A model generated the notes under the pieces. The model saw nothing but the letters and a program-made list of their open reading frames with translations, was not told the origin of the DNA and made no database searches. A stretch of 21,540 bases of DNA, taken from NCBI GenBank assembly GCA_902784015.1, contig CACZTC010000010.1:1-21540 (forward strand). The letters are read 5' to 3'. Positions 14,601-21,540 of this stretch are shown here, piece by piece. Source of the stretch: an uncultured Erysipelotrichaceae bacterium. GTDB taxonomy: Bacteria > Bacillota_I > Bacilli_A > Erysipelotrichales > Erysipelotrichaceae. Within the stretch, counting starts at the first letter, position 1; each line of letters begins with the position of its first letter. The translations under genes were made by a program, and so were the position numbers.

Positions 14601-15425
14601 ATGATTAAATGCATTATTACAGATTTAGATGGAACTTTATTTTATAAACATGGTAAAACCCATTTTGATTTAAGTAAAGAAAATGAAGCTAGTTTAGCTT
14701 TGATGAAAGAATATAATATACCTTTATATATAGCTAGTGGCAGAGCTCCTATATATACTCATGCCATATTAGATAAATATGGTTTTAGTGATCATAAGAT
14801 AGCCGCTTTTAATGGAGCCATATTAGAAGATAATGATAAAAGAATTAATACATATTTATTAGATAAAAAAGATATAAATATTATTTATAATTTCTTATTA
14901 AATTATGAAAAAGATATTAGTTGTATGCAGTTAATGAGCGTAGATGCGCAAAGAATCTTCCATAATTTACAAAGTCATGAAATAGAAAGATATAAAAAAT
15001 ATCATAGACAATTAGGTTTAGGTAGCATTAATAAACAGGAAATAAAAGATTATTTAATTTCTAATGAAGAATTAGAAATAGCTAAAGTAATGTTGAATTT
15101 TGAAAATGAAGAAATAACTAAAGAAATATACAACATACTTATTGAAAAATTATATCCTGAATATTTTGTAGCCCAAAGTTTTGATACTTTTATTGAAATA
15201 TGTAATCCCAAAGCTAGTAAAGGTAATTTAGTGAACTATTTAATGGATCAATATAATTATTTAGCTAAAGATATAGTAGTTATTGGTGATTCATTAAATG
15301 ATATGGGTATGTATATAGGAGAAGTCAATAAATTTGCGATGAATAGTGGCGATGATTTATTAAAAGAAAAAGCCGACCATGTTGTAGACGACTTTTCCAA
15401 ATGCGTTAATTATTATCTGAAATAA
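14601..15425 (+). CDS. Cof-type HAD-superfamily phosphatase
   Basis: The 274-residue cytoplasmic hydrolase has motif I TDLDGTLF (nucleophile Asp8, acid Asp10), motif II IASGRA (45-49), and a Lys in NPKASKGN (Lys207). Motif IV is IGDSLNDMGMY (228-238). The large alpha/beta cap between motifs II and III (about 85-190) marks the Cof (IIB) subfamily, which dephosphorylates sugar phosphates, flavin mononucleotide or pyridoxal phosphate depending on the member. The substrate cannot be told. There is no Shine-Dalgarno and a -10-like TATTAT lies 7 nt upstream. The 3' end overlaps the acyl-CoA ligase gene by 20 nt. Confidence 0.88.
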   Translation: MIKCIITDLDGTLFYKHGKTHFDLSKENEASLALMKEYNIPLYIASGRAPIYTHAILDKYGFSDHKIAAFNGAILEDNDKRINTYLLDKKDINIIYNFLLNYEKDISCMQLMSVDAQRIFHNLQSHEIERYKKYHRQLGLGSINKQEIKDYLISNEELEIAKVMLNFENEEITKEIYNILIEKLYPEYFVAQSFDTFIEICNPKASKGNLVNYLMDQYNYLAKDIVVIGDSLNDMGMYIGEVNKFAMNSGDDLLKEKADHVVDDFSKCVNYYLK

Positions 15426-17136
15426 TTCTATATTTCTTTTCCTCTTCTTCTTCAAGAAGATGATAAGCTACTTTGCCAACAAGTGTTTTTGGTAATTCTT
15501 CTCTAAATTCTATTTCTTTAGGTATAGCATATTTAGCGATATGAGCTTTGCAATAATTTAATAATTCTTCTTCTATTTCTTTACTTGGATGAATACCTGG
15601 CTTAAGCATAATAAAGGCTTTTACTGCCTGCATTCGATATTTATCTGGTATACCTATAACGCAGCTCATCTGTACTTTTTCATGAGCATCAAAGATATTC
15701 TCTAATTGGGCTGGATATATATTATAGCCAGAACTAATTATCATTCTTTTAGCTCTACCTTTAAAATATATGAAGCCTTCATTATCCATGGTTCCTAAGT
15801 CGCCTGTATAAACCCAAGTCAAACCATCATCATGCCTGCGTAAGGTATTTTTTGTTTCCTCTTCATTATTCATATAGCCCTGCATAACAGTAGGCCCAGC
15901 TAATAAGATTTCTCCTTCCTCACCATATGGTAATTCTTCATCACTATCTGGCTTTACGACTTTGATATAAGTATCTGAAAAAGGAATACCAATACTACCT
16001 TCTTTATATCTATCTCTAGGCGTCAAGCAACAAGCTGTAACAGTCTCGGTTGTACCATAGCCTTCTCTAACTTGAATAGAAGATTGATGATCAGCTAAGA
16101 ATTTATCAAATTTCTTCTTTAATTCAATAGACATTGAATCTCCACCTGAAAAGACTCCCTTTAAGCTACTCAAGTCAGCCCCTTCCATCGATGGAAGACG
16201 TAATAAAGCTTCATATAAAGTAGGTACACCCGCAATAAAATTACATTTATATTTAGTTATTAATTTAGCATAGCTTTTAGCAGTGAAGCGTGGCACTAAT
16301 ATGCATCTTCCGCCCTGAGATAACATCGTATGAATACAAACACCTAAGCCAAAGCCATGGAACAAAGGCATCGCCGCTAACATCTTATCGCCAATTCTAA
16401 ACATAGGATTAGCTGCAACTACTTGTTGGCCTAAAGCATTAAAATTTTTATTGCTTAACATAATGCCTTTAGTAGTGCCTGTAGTACCGCCAGAATAAAG
16501 AATAACTGCCGTATCCTCGCCACCTACTTCTTCTTTATAATTATAGAAACAGAATTTACCCATTTTAATAAACTCACGCCATCTAATAACAGGAGCATCT
16601 TTAGGTATCTTTTCCATCTTTCTTCCCTCTGTTAGCATATATCCTGCTTTAAGAGGCTTAGATAATTCATCTTTAACGCTGGCGATAATAATATTTACTA
16701 TATTTGTATTAGCTCTAACATTTTCGAATTTATTATAGAATTGATCTAATGTTATAGCTGTTACACTATTAGACTCTTTTAAATAGAATTCTATTTCTTT
16801 TTCAGCTGATAAAGGATGAATCATATTAGCGATAGCACCTATCAAATTAATCGCATAAAACATATGAATAGCTTGTGGGCAATTAGGCATAGCGATAGTT
16901 ACTTTATCACCTTTTCTTACCCCTAATGTCCTTAAGCTTTTAGCGCACTCATTAATCTTTTCTATTAGCACTTTATATGTAGTGCTTTTTCCCATAAAGT
17001 CAAAAGCTATATTATTTGGATATTTTTCAGCTATCTTTTCTAATGCTTGATACATACTACCTTCAAAGTAATTCAAATGCATAGGTACATCACCCATTGA
17101 ATCCTTCCAAGGTGTTTTAGCTGTAATTTCACTCAT
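15406..17136 (-). CDS. AMP-forming acyl-CoA synthetase (long-chain fatty acid-CoA ligase family)
   Basis: The 576-residue adenylate-forming enzyme activates a carboxylate with ATP and then usually transfers it to CoA. The P-loop-like A3 motif is ILYSGGTTGTTKGIML (212-227). MPLFHGFGLG, then REGYGTTET (A5), TWVYTGDLG (A7) and FKGRAKRMIISSGYNIYP (A8) follow, ending with LPKTLVGKV carrying the A10 lysine. The early TYKVLIEKINECAKSL region is also typical of FadD-like enzymes. GGAGG (17144-17148) is 7 nt before ATG 17136. It stands alone, with no beta-oxidation or fatty acid synthesis genes nearby, so a role in salvaging host or dietary fatty acids is only a guess; an O-succinylbenzoate or acyl-ACP type ligase is possible. 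Confidence 0.85.
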   Translation of the reverse strand: MSEITAKTPWKDSMGDVPMHLNYFEGSMYQALEKIAEKYPNNIAFDFMGKSTTYKVLIEKINECAKSLRTLGVRKGDKVTIAMPNCPQAIHMFYAINLIGAIANMIHPLSAEKEIEFYLKESNSVTAITLDQFYNKFENVRANTNIVNIIIASVKDELSKPLKAGYMLTEGRKMEKIPKDAPVIRWREFIKMGKFCFYNYKEEVGGEDTAVILYSGGTTGTTKGIMLSNKNFNALGQQVVAANPMFRIGDKMLAAMPLFHGFGLGVCIHTMLSQGGRCILVPRFTAKSYAKLITKYKCNFIAGVPTLYEALLRLPSMEGADLSSLKGVFSGGDSMSIELKKKFDKFLADHQSSIQVREGYGTTETVTACCLTPRDRYKEGSIGIPFSDTYIKVVKPDSDEELPYGEEGEILLAGPTVMQGYMNNEEETKNTLRRHDDGLTWVYTGDLGTMDNEGFIYFKGRAKRMIISSGYNIYPAQLENIFDAHEKVQMSCVIGIPDKYRMQAVKAFIMLKPGIHPSKEIEEELLNYCKAHIAKYAIPKEIEFREELPKTLVGKVAYHLLEEEEEKKYRIISDNN

Positions 17137-17166
17137 AGATTAACCTCCAATTAGTGGACTTTATTC

Positions 17167-17194
17167 ATTTTATCATAGTCTAAATATATGATAA
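17167..17194 (-). promoter_or_regulatory. Promoter and inverted repeat before the acyl-CoA ligase gene
   Basis: An extended -10, TGATAAAAT on the minus strand (TAAAAT at 17167-17172), is overlapped by an inverted repeat of 8-bp arms, TTATCATA (17170-17177) and TATGATAA (17187-17194), with a 9-nt gap. The arms fill the -35/-10 spacer, where an operator would sit. It does not match any fatty-acid regulator site that I know. Confidence 0.35.
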
Positions 17195-17215
17195 TTATTT
17201 AGAATATATTATAAA

Positions 17216-17248
17216 TAAATAAAAACCCAGTATTAATATACTGAGTTA
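17216..17248 (-). terminator. Rho-independent terminator of tRNA-Asn
   Basis: On the minus strand AACTCAGTAT (17238-17247) pairs with ATACTGGGTT (17224-17233) over a 4-nt loop with one G-T pair. A T-rich tail follows (A-rich 17217-17225 on the plus strand). It starts 4 nt after the tRNA end and separates it from the acyl-CoA ligase gene. Confidence 0.8.
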
Positions 17249-17251
17249 ATG

Positions 17252-17324
17252 CGCCTCAAACAGGGCTCGAACCTGTGACCTAGCGGTTAACAGCCGCTCG
17301 CTCTGCCGACTGAGCTATTGAGGC
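17252..17324 (-). tRNA. tRNA-Asn (anticodon GTT)
   Basis: The 73-nt cloverleaf folds fully: acceptor GCCTCAA/TTGAGGC, D stem GCTC/GAGC, anticodon stem AGCGG/CCGCT with loop CTGTTAA (anticodon GTT), variable AGGTC, and T arm ACAGG-TTCGAGC-CCTGT. The discriminator base is G. The 3' CCA is not encoded (the next bases are CAT), so it must be added by the CCA enzyme. Confidence 0.96.
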
Positions 17325-17333
17325 AGTGAAAAT

Positions 17334-17362
17334 ATAATATCATTTTCAAGTGGTGTTTGCAA
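17334..17362 (-). promoter_or_regulatory. Promoter of tRNA-Asn
   Basis: TTGCAA (17357-17362), 17-nt spacer and TATTAT (17334-17339) with a TGA extension just before the -10. Transcription would start about 2-3 nt upstream of the mature tRNA 5' end. Confidence 0.65.
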
Positions 17363-17425
17363 GTAAAAATGAGGCTTATTAGGCTTAAAAATTCAGTCAA
17401 TTTTCACTTTTCAACTATATTAATT

Positions 17426-17434
17426 TGTTATAAT
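17426..17434 (+). promoter_or_regulatory. Extended -10 promoter of the C11 protease gene
   Basis: TGTTATAAT carries a perfect -10 (17429-17434) with the TGN extension. A weak TTTTCA lies 15 nt further up. The leader is about 20 nt and contains GGAGGTG (17452-17458), a strong ribosome site, so this gene is not leaderless. Confidence 0.55.
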
Positions 17435-17463
17435 AATTAAAACTATTTTATGGAGGTGAAAGA

Positions 17464-20151
17464 ATGGCAGATAATAGACCACATTCAAGAAAAAGACATT
17501 CTTCTGGCAAGGAAACGTCCGTTAATAAACGTGGTGACGCCTTAGATGAAGTAGTAGAAGAAGTCAAAAAAGAAGTTGATGAAAGATATGATAATTTCAC
17601 TCAAAATTCTTCAAAAGTTAATAGAGATGTTAATGGTGATAAGCCTGTTGAAAGAGGCATCATAGGTGACATGATTGGTAGCACAATCAATTCTAGTTTG
17701 AATAATAATAATCAAGCTAATAATAACTACCAATCTTCGCAAAATAATCCTTTCGCTAATCAACAATCATCTAATCCTTTTGGTTCAGGTAGCAGTCATT
17801 TTGGTAATAACCAAAATCAAAATTCTAATCCTAAACCTTATGGAACTAACCATAATCAAGGGGGCAACCAAAACCCTTTTCAAGGAAACGTAACAGGAGG
17901 AAGTAACTACAATAATAGACGAGGTGGCGGTAGTTTACTAAGAACTATTATTATCGCTCTATTAATATTCTTTTTAATCTCTTTTCTATTAAGAACTTGT
18001 TCTGGTTCTAGTAATCCTACTGTTGCGACAACCCCTACTCCAACACCTACCGCAACTCCTACCCCAACTCCAACACCAACTCCTACTGCACAATCTAGCT
18101 TATTTAACTTTGGCTCTTCCACAGTTAATAATGTTGGTTATGTAAATGCTTCAAGTAATTCTTTAAATACTAATGTAACTAATGGTGCTAGAGATAAATA
18201 TACAACTATCAAAGGTAATGGCGAAGATACGATTACTATCTTTGTATATATGTGCGGTACCGACTTGGAATCTAATTATGGTATGGCTACTGCTGATATC
18301 CAAGAGATGATTGGCGCAACTGGTTCTGAAAAAATAACTATCGCATATCAGACTGGTGGTACTAAGAAATGGCAGAATAATATCATGACTAATGGCGCAA
18401 TTGAAAGATATGTTCTTCAAAATGGCCAATTTGGTAAAGTGAATTATCAAAATAGAGCTGCCATGACTGATGCTGCAACATTAGCCGATTTCATTCAATG
18501 GGGAGCACAAAACTTCCCTGCCAATAGATATATGTTAATATTCTGGGATCATGGTGGAGGTTCTGTAACTGGTTATGGTTATGATGAAATCTATCCTAAT
18601 GGTTCTATGACGGTAGATAAAATATCTCAAGCTTTAGAAGCTGGCGGCTTAAAGTTTGATATCATTGGCTTCGATGCTTGTTTGATGGCTAATACAGAAA
18701 CTGCAATGGCCGTAGAACCTTATGGCGATTATTTATTAGCTAGTGAAGAAACAGAGCCAGGAACTGGTTGGTATTATACAGACTGGTTAACTAAATTAGC
18801 AGCTAATACATCAATGGCTAGTGTTGAAATAGGTAAGAATGTTATTGATGATTTCTGCACTAAGACTCAATCTGGTGGTTCTTCTAGCGATATTAATACA
18901 TTAAGTATTATTGATTTAGCTGAATTCAAATATAGTGTTCCTTCATTATTATCAGCAGTATCACAAAAGATGACTAGTGATATGCAAAGTAATAATTACC
19001 AAGCTCTAGCTGATGCTAGAAGTGTAGCTAAAGAATTCTCTAGTTCACAAAAGCTTGATCAAATTGACTTAATACATTTCTTAGAAGTTTATAATACAAG
19101 TGAATCTAAAGCTTTATCACAAGCTTTGCAATCATGTGTTAAATATAATCGTTCAAGAAATATAAGTAATGCCTATGGTATTAGTATTTACTTCCCATAT
19201 CGTAATACACGTTATTTATCATCTATTATTCAAATCTATAAGAATATGTCCTTCAATGATGATTATGCTGAAGCAGTTAAAGGCTTCGCTAATCTACAAG
19301 CATCTGGACAATTAGTCACAAATAGCACATCTAATTCATTATTTGATTTATTAGGTGGCTCTCAAGTATCTAATGGTTCAAGTTATAACTCAATTGATTT
19401 AACTGAATTATTAACTGGTGGAGGCTATGGTGGTTATTCATTATTAGATCTATTAGGTGGAGGTCAACAAGTAACATCTAATGATTATTATGATTTATTT
19501 TCAAGTTTCTATGGAAGAAATCATTTAGATTCAAATGATTTAGTATTGACAGATAAAGGTGATACTAAAGTATTATCTCTATCAAGTGAACAATGGGAAT
19601 TAGTACAAGATGTTAAATTAAATGTTTGGGTAGATGATGGTACTGGTTATATTGATTTAGGTAATGATAATATCTTTGAATTTGATGATGATGGTGATCT
19701 ATTAATGGTTTATGATGGATTGTGGGTAGCTATCAATGATCAAGTTGTTCATTATCAACTAGATTATTCTGAACAAATGGATGATGGCACATGGTTAACT
19801 AGAGGTCATGTTCCTGCAATATTAAATGGTGAAGAAGTGCATCTAATTATTGAATATTCAGGTGAAGAAGAATTAGGTCAAGTAGTTGGTGCTGAAAGAG
19901 TATATGAAGAATATACTATCCAAGGTAAATTAATGCCAATTAATGAAGGAGATACAATTGATTTCATTTGTGATTATTATGACTATGATGGTAACTTCAA
20001 TAATCGTTATCTAATGAGTGAACAAATCACAGTTGGCGCTGATGGCTTAGAGGTTAGTGATATCAATATCTCTAATGACACAATAAAATATGGATATGTC
20101 TTACAAGATATATATAACTCTCAAAGACGTACACCAATGTTAGATTATTAA
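17464..20151 (+). CDS. Membrane-anchored clostripain-like cysteine protease (peptidase family C11)
   Basis: The 895-residue protein has a charged and then Asn/Gln-rich disordered N-terminus (1-155), one membrane helix (158-177), a Pro-Thr repeat stalk (about 190-208), and a C11 peptidase domain (about 255-610). The domain starts ITIFVYMCGTDLESNYG; the catalytic His363 is in IFWDHGGG and Cys406 is in IGFDACLMAN. A Gly/Ser-rich linker and a beta-rich, acidic C-terminal region (about 660-895) follow. No cleavable signal peptide is seen, so it should sit with its N-terminus inside and the protease outside. C11 enzymes usually cleave after Arg/Lys and are self-activated in known cases; the substrate here is unknown. 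GGAGGTG lies 5 nt upstream, and a terminator follows. Confidence 0.92.
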   Translation: MADNRPHSRKRHSSGKETSVNKRGDALDEVVEEVKKEVDERYDNFTQNSSKVNRDVNGDKPVERGIIGDMIGSTINSSLNNNNQANNNYQSSQNNPFANQQSSNPFGSGSSHFGNNQNQNSNPKPYGTNHNQGGNQNPFQGNVTGGSNYNNRRGGGSLLRTIIIALLIFFLISFLLRTCSGSSNPTVATTPTPTPTATPTPTPTPTPTAQSSLFNFGSSTVNNVGYVNASSNSLNTNVTNGARDKYTTIKGNGEDTITIFVYMCGTDLESNYGMATADIQEMIGATGSEKITIAYQTGGTKKWQNNIMTNGAIERYVLQNGQFGKVNYQNRAAMTDAATLADFIQWGAQNFPANRYMLIFWDHGGGSVTGYGYDEIYPNGSMTVDKISQALEAGGLKFDIIGFDACLMANTETAMAVEPYGDYLLASEETEPGTGWYYTDWLTKLAANTSMASVEIGKNVIDDFCTKTQSGGSSSDINTLSIIDLAEFKYSVPSLLSAVSQKMTSDMQSNNYQALADARSVAKEFSSSQKLDQIDLIHFLEVYNTSESKALSQALQSCVKYNRSRNISNAYGISIYFPYRNTRYLSSIIQIYKNMSFNDDYAEAVKGFANLQASGQLVTNSTSNSLFDLLGGSQVSNGSSYNSIDLTELLTGGGYGGYSLLDLLGGGQQVTSNDYYDLFSSFYGRNHLDSNDLVLTDKGDTKVLSLSSEQWELVQDVKLNVWVDDGTGYIDLGNDNIFEFDDDGDLLMVYDGLWVAINDQVVHYQLDYSEQMDDGTWLTRGHVPAILNGEEVHLIIEYSGEEELGQVVGAERVYEEYTIQGKLMPINEGDTIDFICDYYDYDGNFNNRYLMSEQITVGADGLEVSDINISNDTIKYGYVLQDIYNSQRRTPMLDY

Positions 20152-20177
20152 TATACCAATTCTATTAACGGATAATT

Positions 20178-20210
20178 GAGGCTGTAATAATACTTACAGT
20201 CTCTTTTTTT
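20178..20210 (+). terminator. Rho-independent terminator of the C11 protease gene
   Basis: GAGGCTGTAA (20178-20187) pairs with TTACAGTCTC (20194-20203), with one G-T pair, over a 6-nt loop, followed by seven T (20204-20210). It is the last native-looking element before the composition shifts. Confidence 0.85.
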
Positions 20211-20225
20211 ATTATCTGAATACTG

Positions 20226-20456
20226 TCATGGGTTTTTGCTACTTTTTTGAATTTTTTTTCCCCTGATTTCATCACGGATCAATCGCTCGACCTTTTGTTG
20301 CAGATTTTCCTTGGAATCATCATTGAAATGGACTTTTACTCTATACATCACCTTGCCTACTTTCTTGAAAACAGTGGGTGCCTTTTCGTCCTTTTCCCGT
20401 TCGTTCAATACTCCAACTTCTTTCGTTTGCAATAAAAAAGGAGCAGTGGTTTTCAC
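20226..20456 (-). CDS. TnpW-like transposon-encoded small protein
   Basis: The 76-residue basic protein starts at GTG 20456 (MKTTAPFLLQTKEVGVLN) and contains TVFKKVGKVMYRVKVHFNDD, then SKENLQQKVERLIRDEI. This pattern fits the TnpW family (Tn4451-type mobilisable transposons), typically FKKxIGxTTYxVxVHFxxxSKExxxxKIxRLIxxE. The function of TnpW is not established. Codon use and base composition are less AT-rich than in genes to the left. No recombinase (TnpX) is in the window. The start is supported by the family-like N-terminus more than by a ribosome site, which is weak. Confidence 0.7.
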   Translation of the reverse strand: MKTTAPFLLQTKEVGVLNEREKDEKAPTVFKKVGKVMYRVKVHFNDDSKENLQQKVERLIRDEIRGKKIQKSSKNP

Positions 20457-20492
20457 TACTTTGAAAGTATGTCATTTCATCAAACACCAATT

Positions 20493-21080
20493 TCATCCAA
20501 ACCAATAGAAACCATCATTCTGTGATTGAACAAATGCCTCTTTTGGTACTTGTTTATACACCTGATGAACATTCATATAATCTGGCATAGGACTCAACAT
20601 TCCGATGATACCACTTGGTATGCATATTGCACTAATGATTGGTGATGATGGACTTATTAAAAATACAGTAAGCGGTATAATTCCTAAAAGAATTGGCATC
20701 AAGCTCATAACAACGAATCTAAGTCTGCTAATTTTCTCATGGCAAACTGCAAAAGCTGCGAATTTTTCAATCGAAATCCCTATATATACCGTTTGCTCCT
20801 TATGATAACAAATCGCATGTAACAATTCGTGAACCGGCATCAAAATCAATCCTATGAGAATCCCAACAGGCACAAGAGCCGGATAAACAGTTCGTGTCCC
20901 CAACAAATGCCACTTGATGTAGATAATTAAGAGGCAAAGCAAAAAAGGAATGATGCCGTATATGATACTGGCGGTAAAAATATTCTCATTTCCAGCTATT
21001 TTTACAACATTTTCCGGTAGCGTCTTTTCAGGGAACCCGCTATTCCATTTTTTATTACCGCACCAGATTATATGTGGCAT
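20493..21080 (-). CDS. DUF3267 putative membrane zincin peptidase
   Basis: The 195-residue membrane protein has hydrophobic segments at about 38-56, 66-84, 122-142 and 146-162. A HELLH zinc motif (84-88) is placed at the end of the second helix, as in DUF3267. The C-terminal MPDYMNVHQVYKQVPKEAFV, then NDGFYWFG, also matches the family's ending. The catalytic activity of DUF3267 proteins is predicted, not shown. AGGAGGTG (21085-21092) precedes ATG 21080. It lies between the TnpW-like gene and the regulator fragment in the foreign-looking segment, so it is probably cargo of the mobile element. Confidence 0.8.
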   Translation of the reverse strand: MPHIIWCGNKKWNSGFPEKTLPENVVKIAGNENIFTASIIYGIIPFLLCLLIIYIKWHLLGTRTVYPALVPVGILIGLILMPVHELLHAICYHKEQTVYIGISIEKFAAFAVCHEKISRLRFVVMSLMPILLGIIPLTVFLISPSSPIISAICIPSGIIGMLSPMPDYMNVHQVYKQVPKEAFVQSQNDGFYWFG

Positions 21081-21179
21081 ATCACACCTCCTACACTTTA
21101 CTTATTTCTTTCTTACACTTGCCTTGGCTTCTTCCTCTATGGGAAAGAGCCTACTTTCTCTGCCTTTGTCTAACTTATT

Positions 21180-21540
21180 CTATTTTGCAATCCACTCCGG
21201 ATTCTTTTTGGTTCCACCTCTCGTTATAAGCTCCGCCTCTTGTAATTTTGCCACAATCTTTTTTACTCCACCGAGACTAAGGCCACACGCGACTGCAACA
21301 TCTTGAAGATGATCGTATCTGTGACTCTTAAGGTATTTTAGAACCTTGCTTTGATTATCTGTCAGCCTGAGTGTTGCTTGCTTTTTCTCTTTCTCTTTTC
21401 TGATGGATACAATGTCTGGTTCAAAGCTAAATGGTAACGTAACAATAATCATTCCATCATCAAAAGAAAATGCATCTCTACCATAGTTTTTTACGATTTC
21501 CGGTATGCCGTGTCCACTTTGCTCTGAAAAGTCACAAGCA
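21180..21540 (-). CDS. AlbA/AAA_4-type transcriptional regulator, C-terminal part (continues past right edge)
   Basis: The minus frame is open from 21539 to the stop at 21180 (120 codons), so the gene is partial and its start is outside. It begins within SEQSGHGIPEIVKNYGRDAF, the ATPase-like tail of COG2865 regulators (family pattern RxxGxGIPxI). It continues with DDGMIIVTLPFSF and ends in a winged-helix domain (LTDNQSKVLKYL, then LQDVAVACGLSLGGVKKIV). Such proteins are frequent on conjugative and mobilisable elements. It sits about 100 bp upstream of the DUF3267 gene on the same strand and may be cotranscribed. The internal ATG at 21452 is not the real start. Confidence 0.75.
   Translation of the reverse strand, partial: ACDFSEQSGHGIPEIVKNYGRDAFSFDDGMIIVTLPFSFEPDIVSIRKEKEKKQATLRLTDNQSKVLKYLKSHRYDHLQDVAVACGLSLGGVKKIVAKLQEAELITRGGTKKNPEWIAK

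Noticed and set aside
17252..17324. tRNA-Asn as attachment site of the mobile element
   Set aside because: The foreign-looking segment starts about 2.9 kb away, beyond a native gene and its terminator, and no repeat of the tRNA 3' end is seen near 20211.
18035..18090. Short tandem repeat (ACTCC/ACACC units) that could be taken for a CRISPR or VNTR
   Set aside because: It encodes the in-frame Pro-Thr stalk of the C11 protease; there are no spacers.
18163..18450. 95-codon minus-strand ORF
   Set aside because: It is antisense to the C11 peptidase domain and resembles no family.
21128..21153. GC-richer hairpin (GGCTCTTTCC / GGAAGAAGCC) between the regulator and DUF3267
   Set aside because: The stem has internal mismatches and no T-tract follows, so I do not call a terminator.
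20950..21306. 118-codon plus-strand ORF spanning DUF3267 and the regulator
   Set aside because: It overlaps two well-supported genes on the other strand and has no recognisable domain.

Overview
The window is an AT-rich, gene-dense stretch of what looks like a gut-type Bacillota chromosome. The class Erysipelotrichia is my best guess; it rests on codon bias, the glutamate-rich signal-peptide surface protein, a YwfO-type dNTPase, a DarA c-di-AMP receptor, DUF951, the MEP pathway and a class II CCA enzyme. No 16S or marker phylogeny is available here, so the taxonomy is inference.

Layout. Positions 1-1521 (minus) hold the N-terminal 507 codons of a large secreted surface protein that runs off the left edge. 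Positions 1778-2709 are a decayed sugar-uptake locus: an N-terminal stub of a MalG-like permease, a C-terminal piece of a MalF-like permease, and a YhcH/NanQ-family gene facing the other way, abutting the permease piece at about 2310. This is followed by an intact nagA (minus). Together they look like the remains of a sialic acid/amino-sugar locus. Positions 3903-5587 (minus) are ispF and a YwfO-like HD dNTPase with a 4-nt overlap. The CCA-adding enzyme runs divergently (5636-6805). Positions 6795-10270 (minus) are a tight housekeeping operon: dtd, folD, DUF951, ychF, darA and a GNAT acetyltransferase. A CHAP-domain cell-wall hydrolase with its own promoter faces right (10407-11585) and ends in a strong terminator. 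Positions 11627-13981 (minus) encode a Zn/Cd-type P1B ATPase behind a 30-bp perfect palindrome that reads as an ArsR/SmtB-type operator. Next come a GNAT protein and a Cof-type HAD phosphatase (divergent), an acyl-CoA ligase (minus), tRNA-Asn (minus), and a membrane-anchored clostripain-like C11 protease (plus, 17464-20151) with a terminator.

From about 20211 the composition changes to less AT-rich. The genes there (TnpW-like, a DUF3267 putative membrane zincin, and the C-terminus of an AlbA/AAA_4-type regulator) look like the edge of an integrative element of the Tn4451/conjugative-transposon type that continues past the right end.

Two features recur across the window. First, at least six genes that begin transcription units have a -10-like box 6-7 nt before the start codon and no Shine-Dalgarno, which predicts leaderless mRNAs; operon-internal genes carry good Shine-Dalgarno sites or ATGA overlaps. 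Second, three convergent gene pairs overlap at their 3' ends by 6, 11 and 20 nt with no terminator between them. I see no CRISPR array, prophage, toxin-antitoxin pair or clear defence system. Nothing here is convincingly a new multi-gene system; the best leads are the leaderless architecture, the metal-response operator, the decayed amino-sugar locus and the mobile-element edge.
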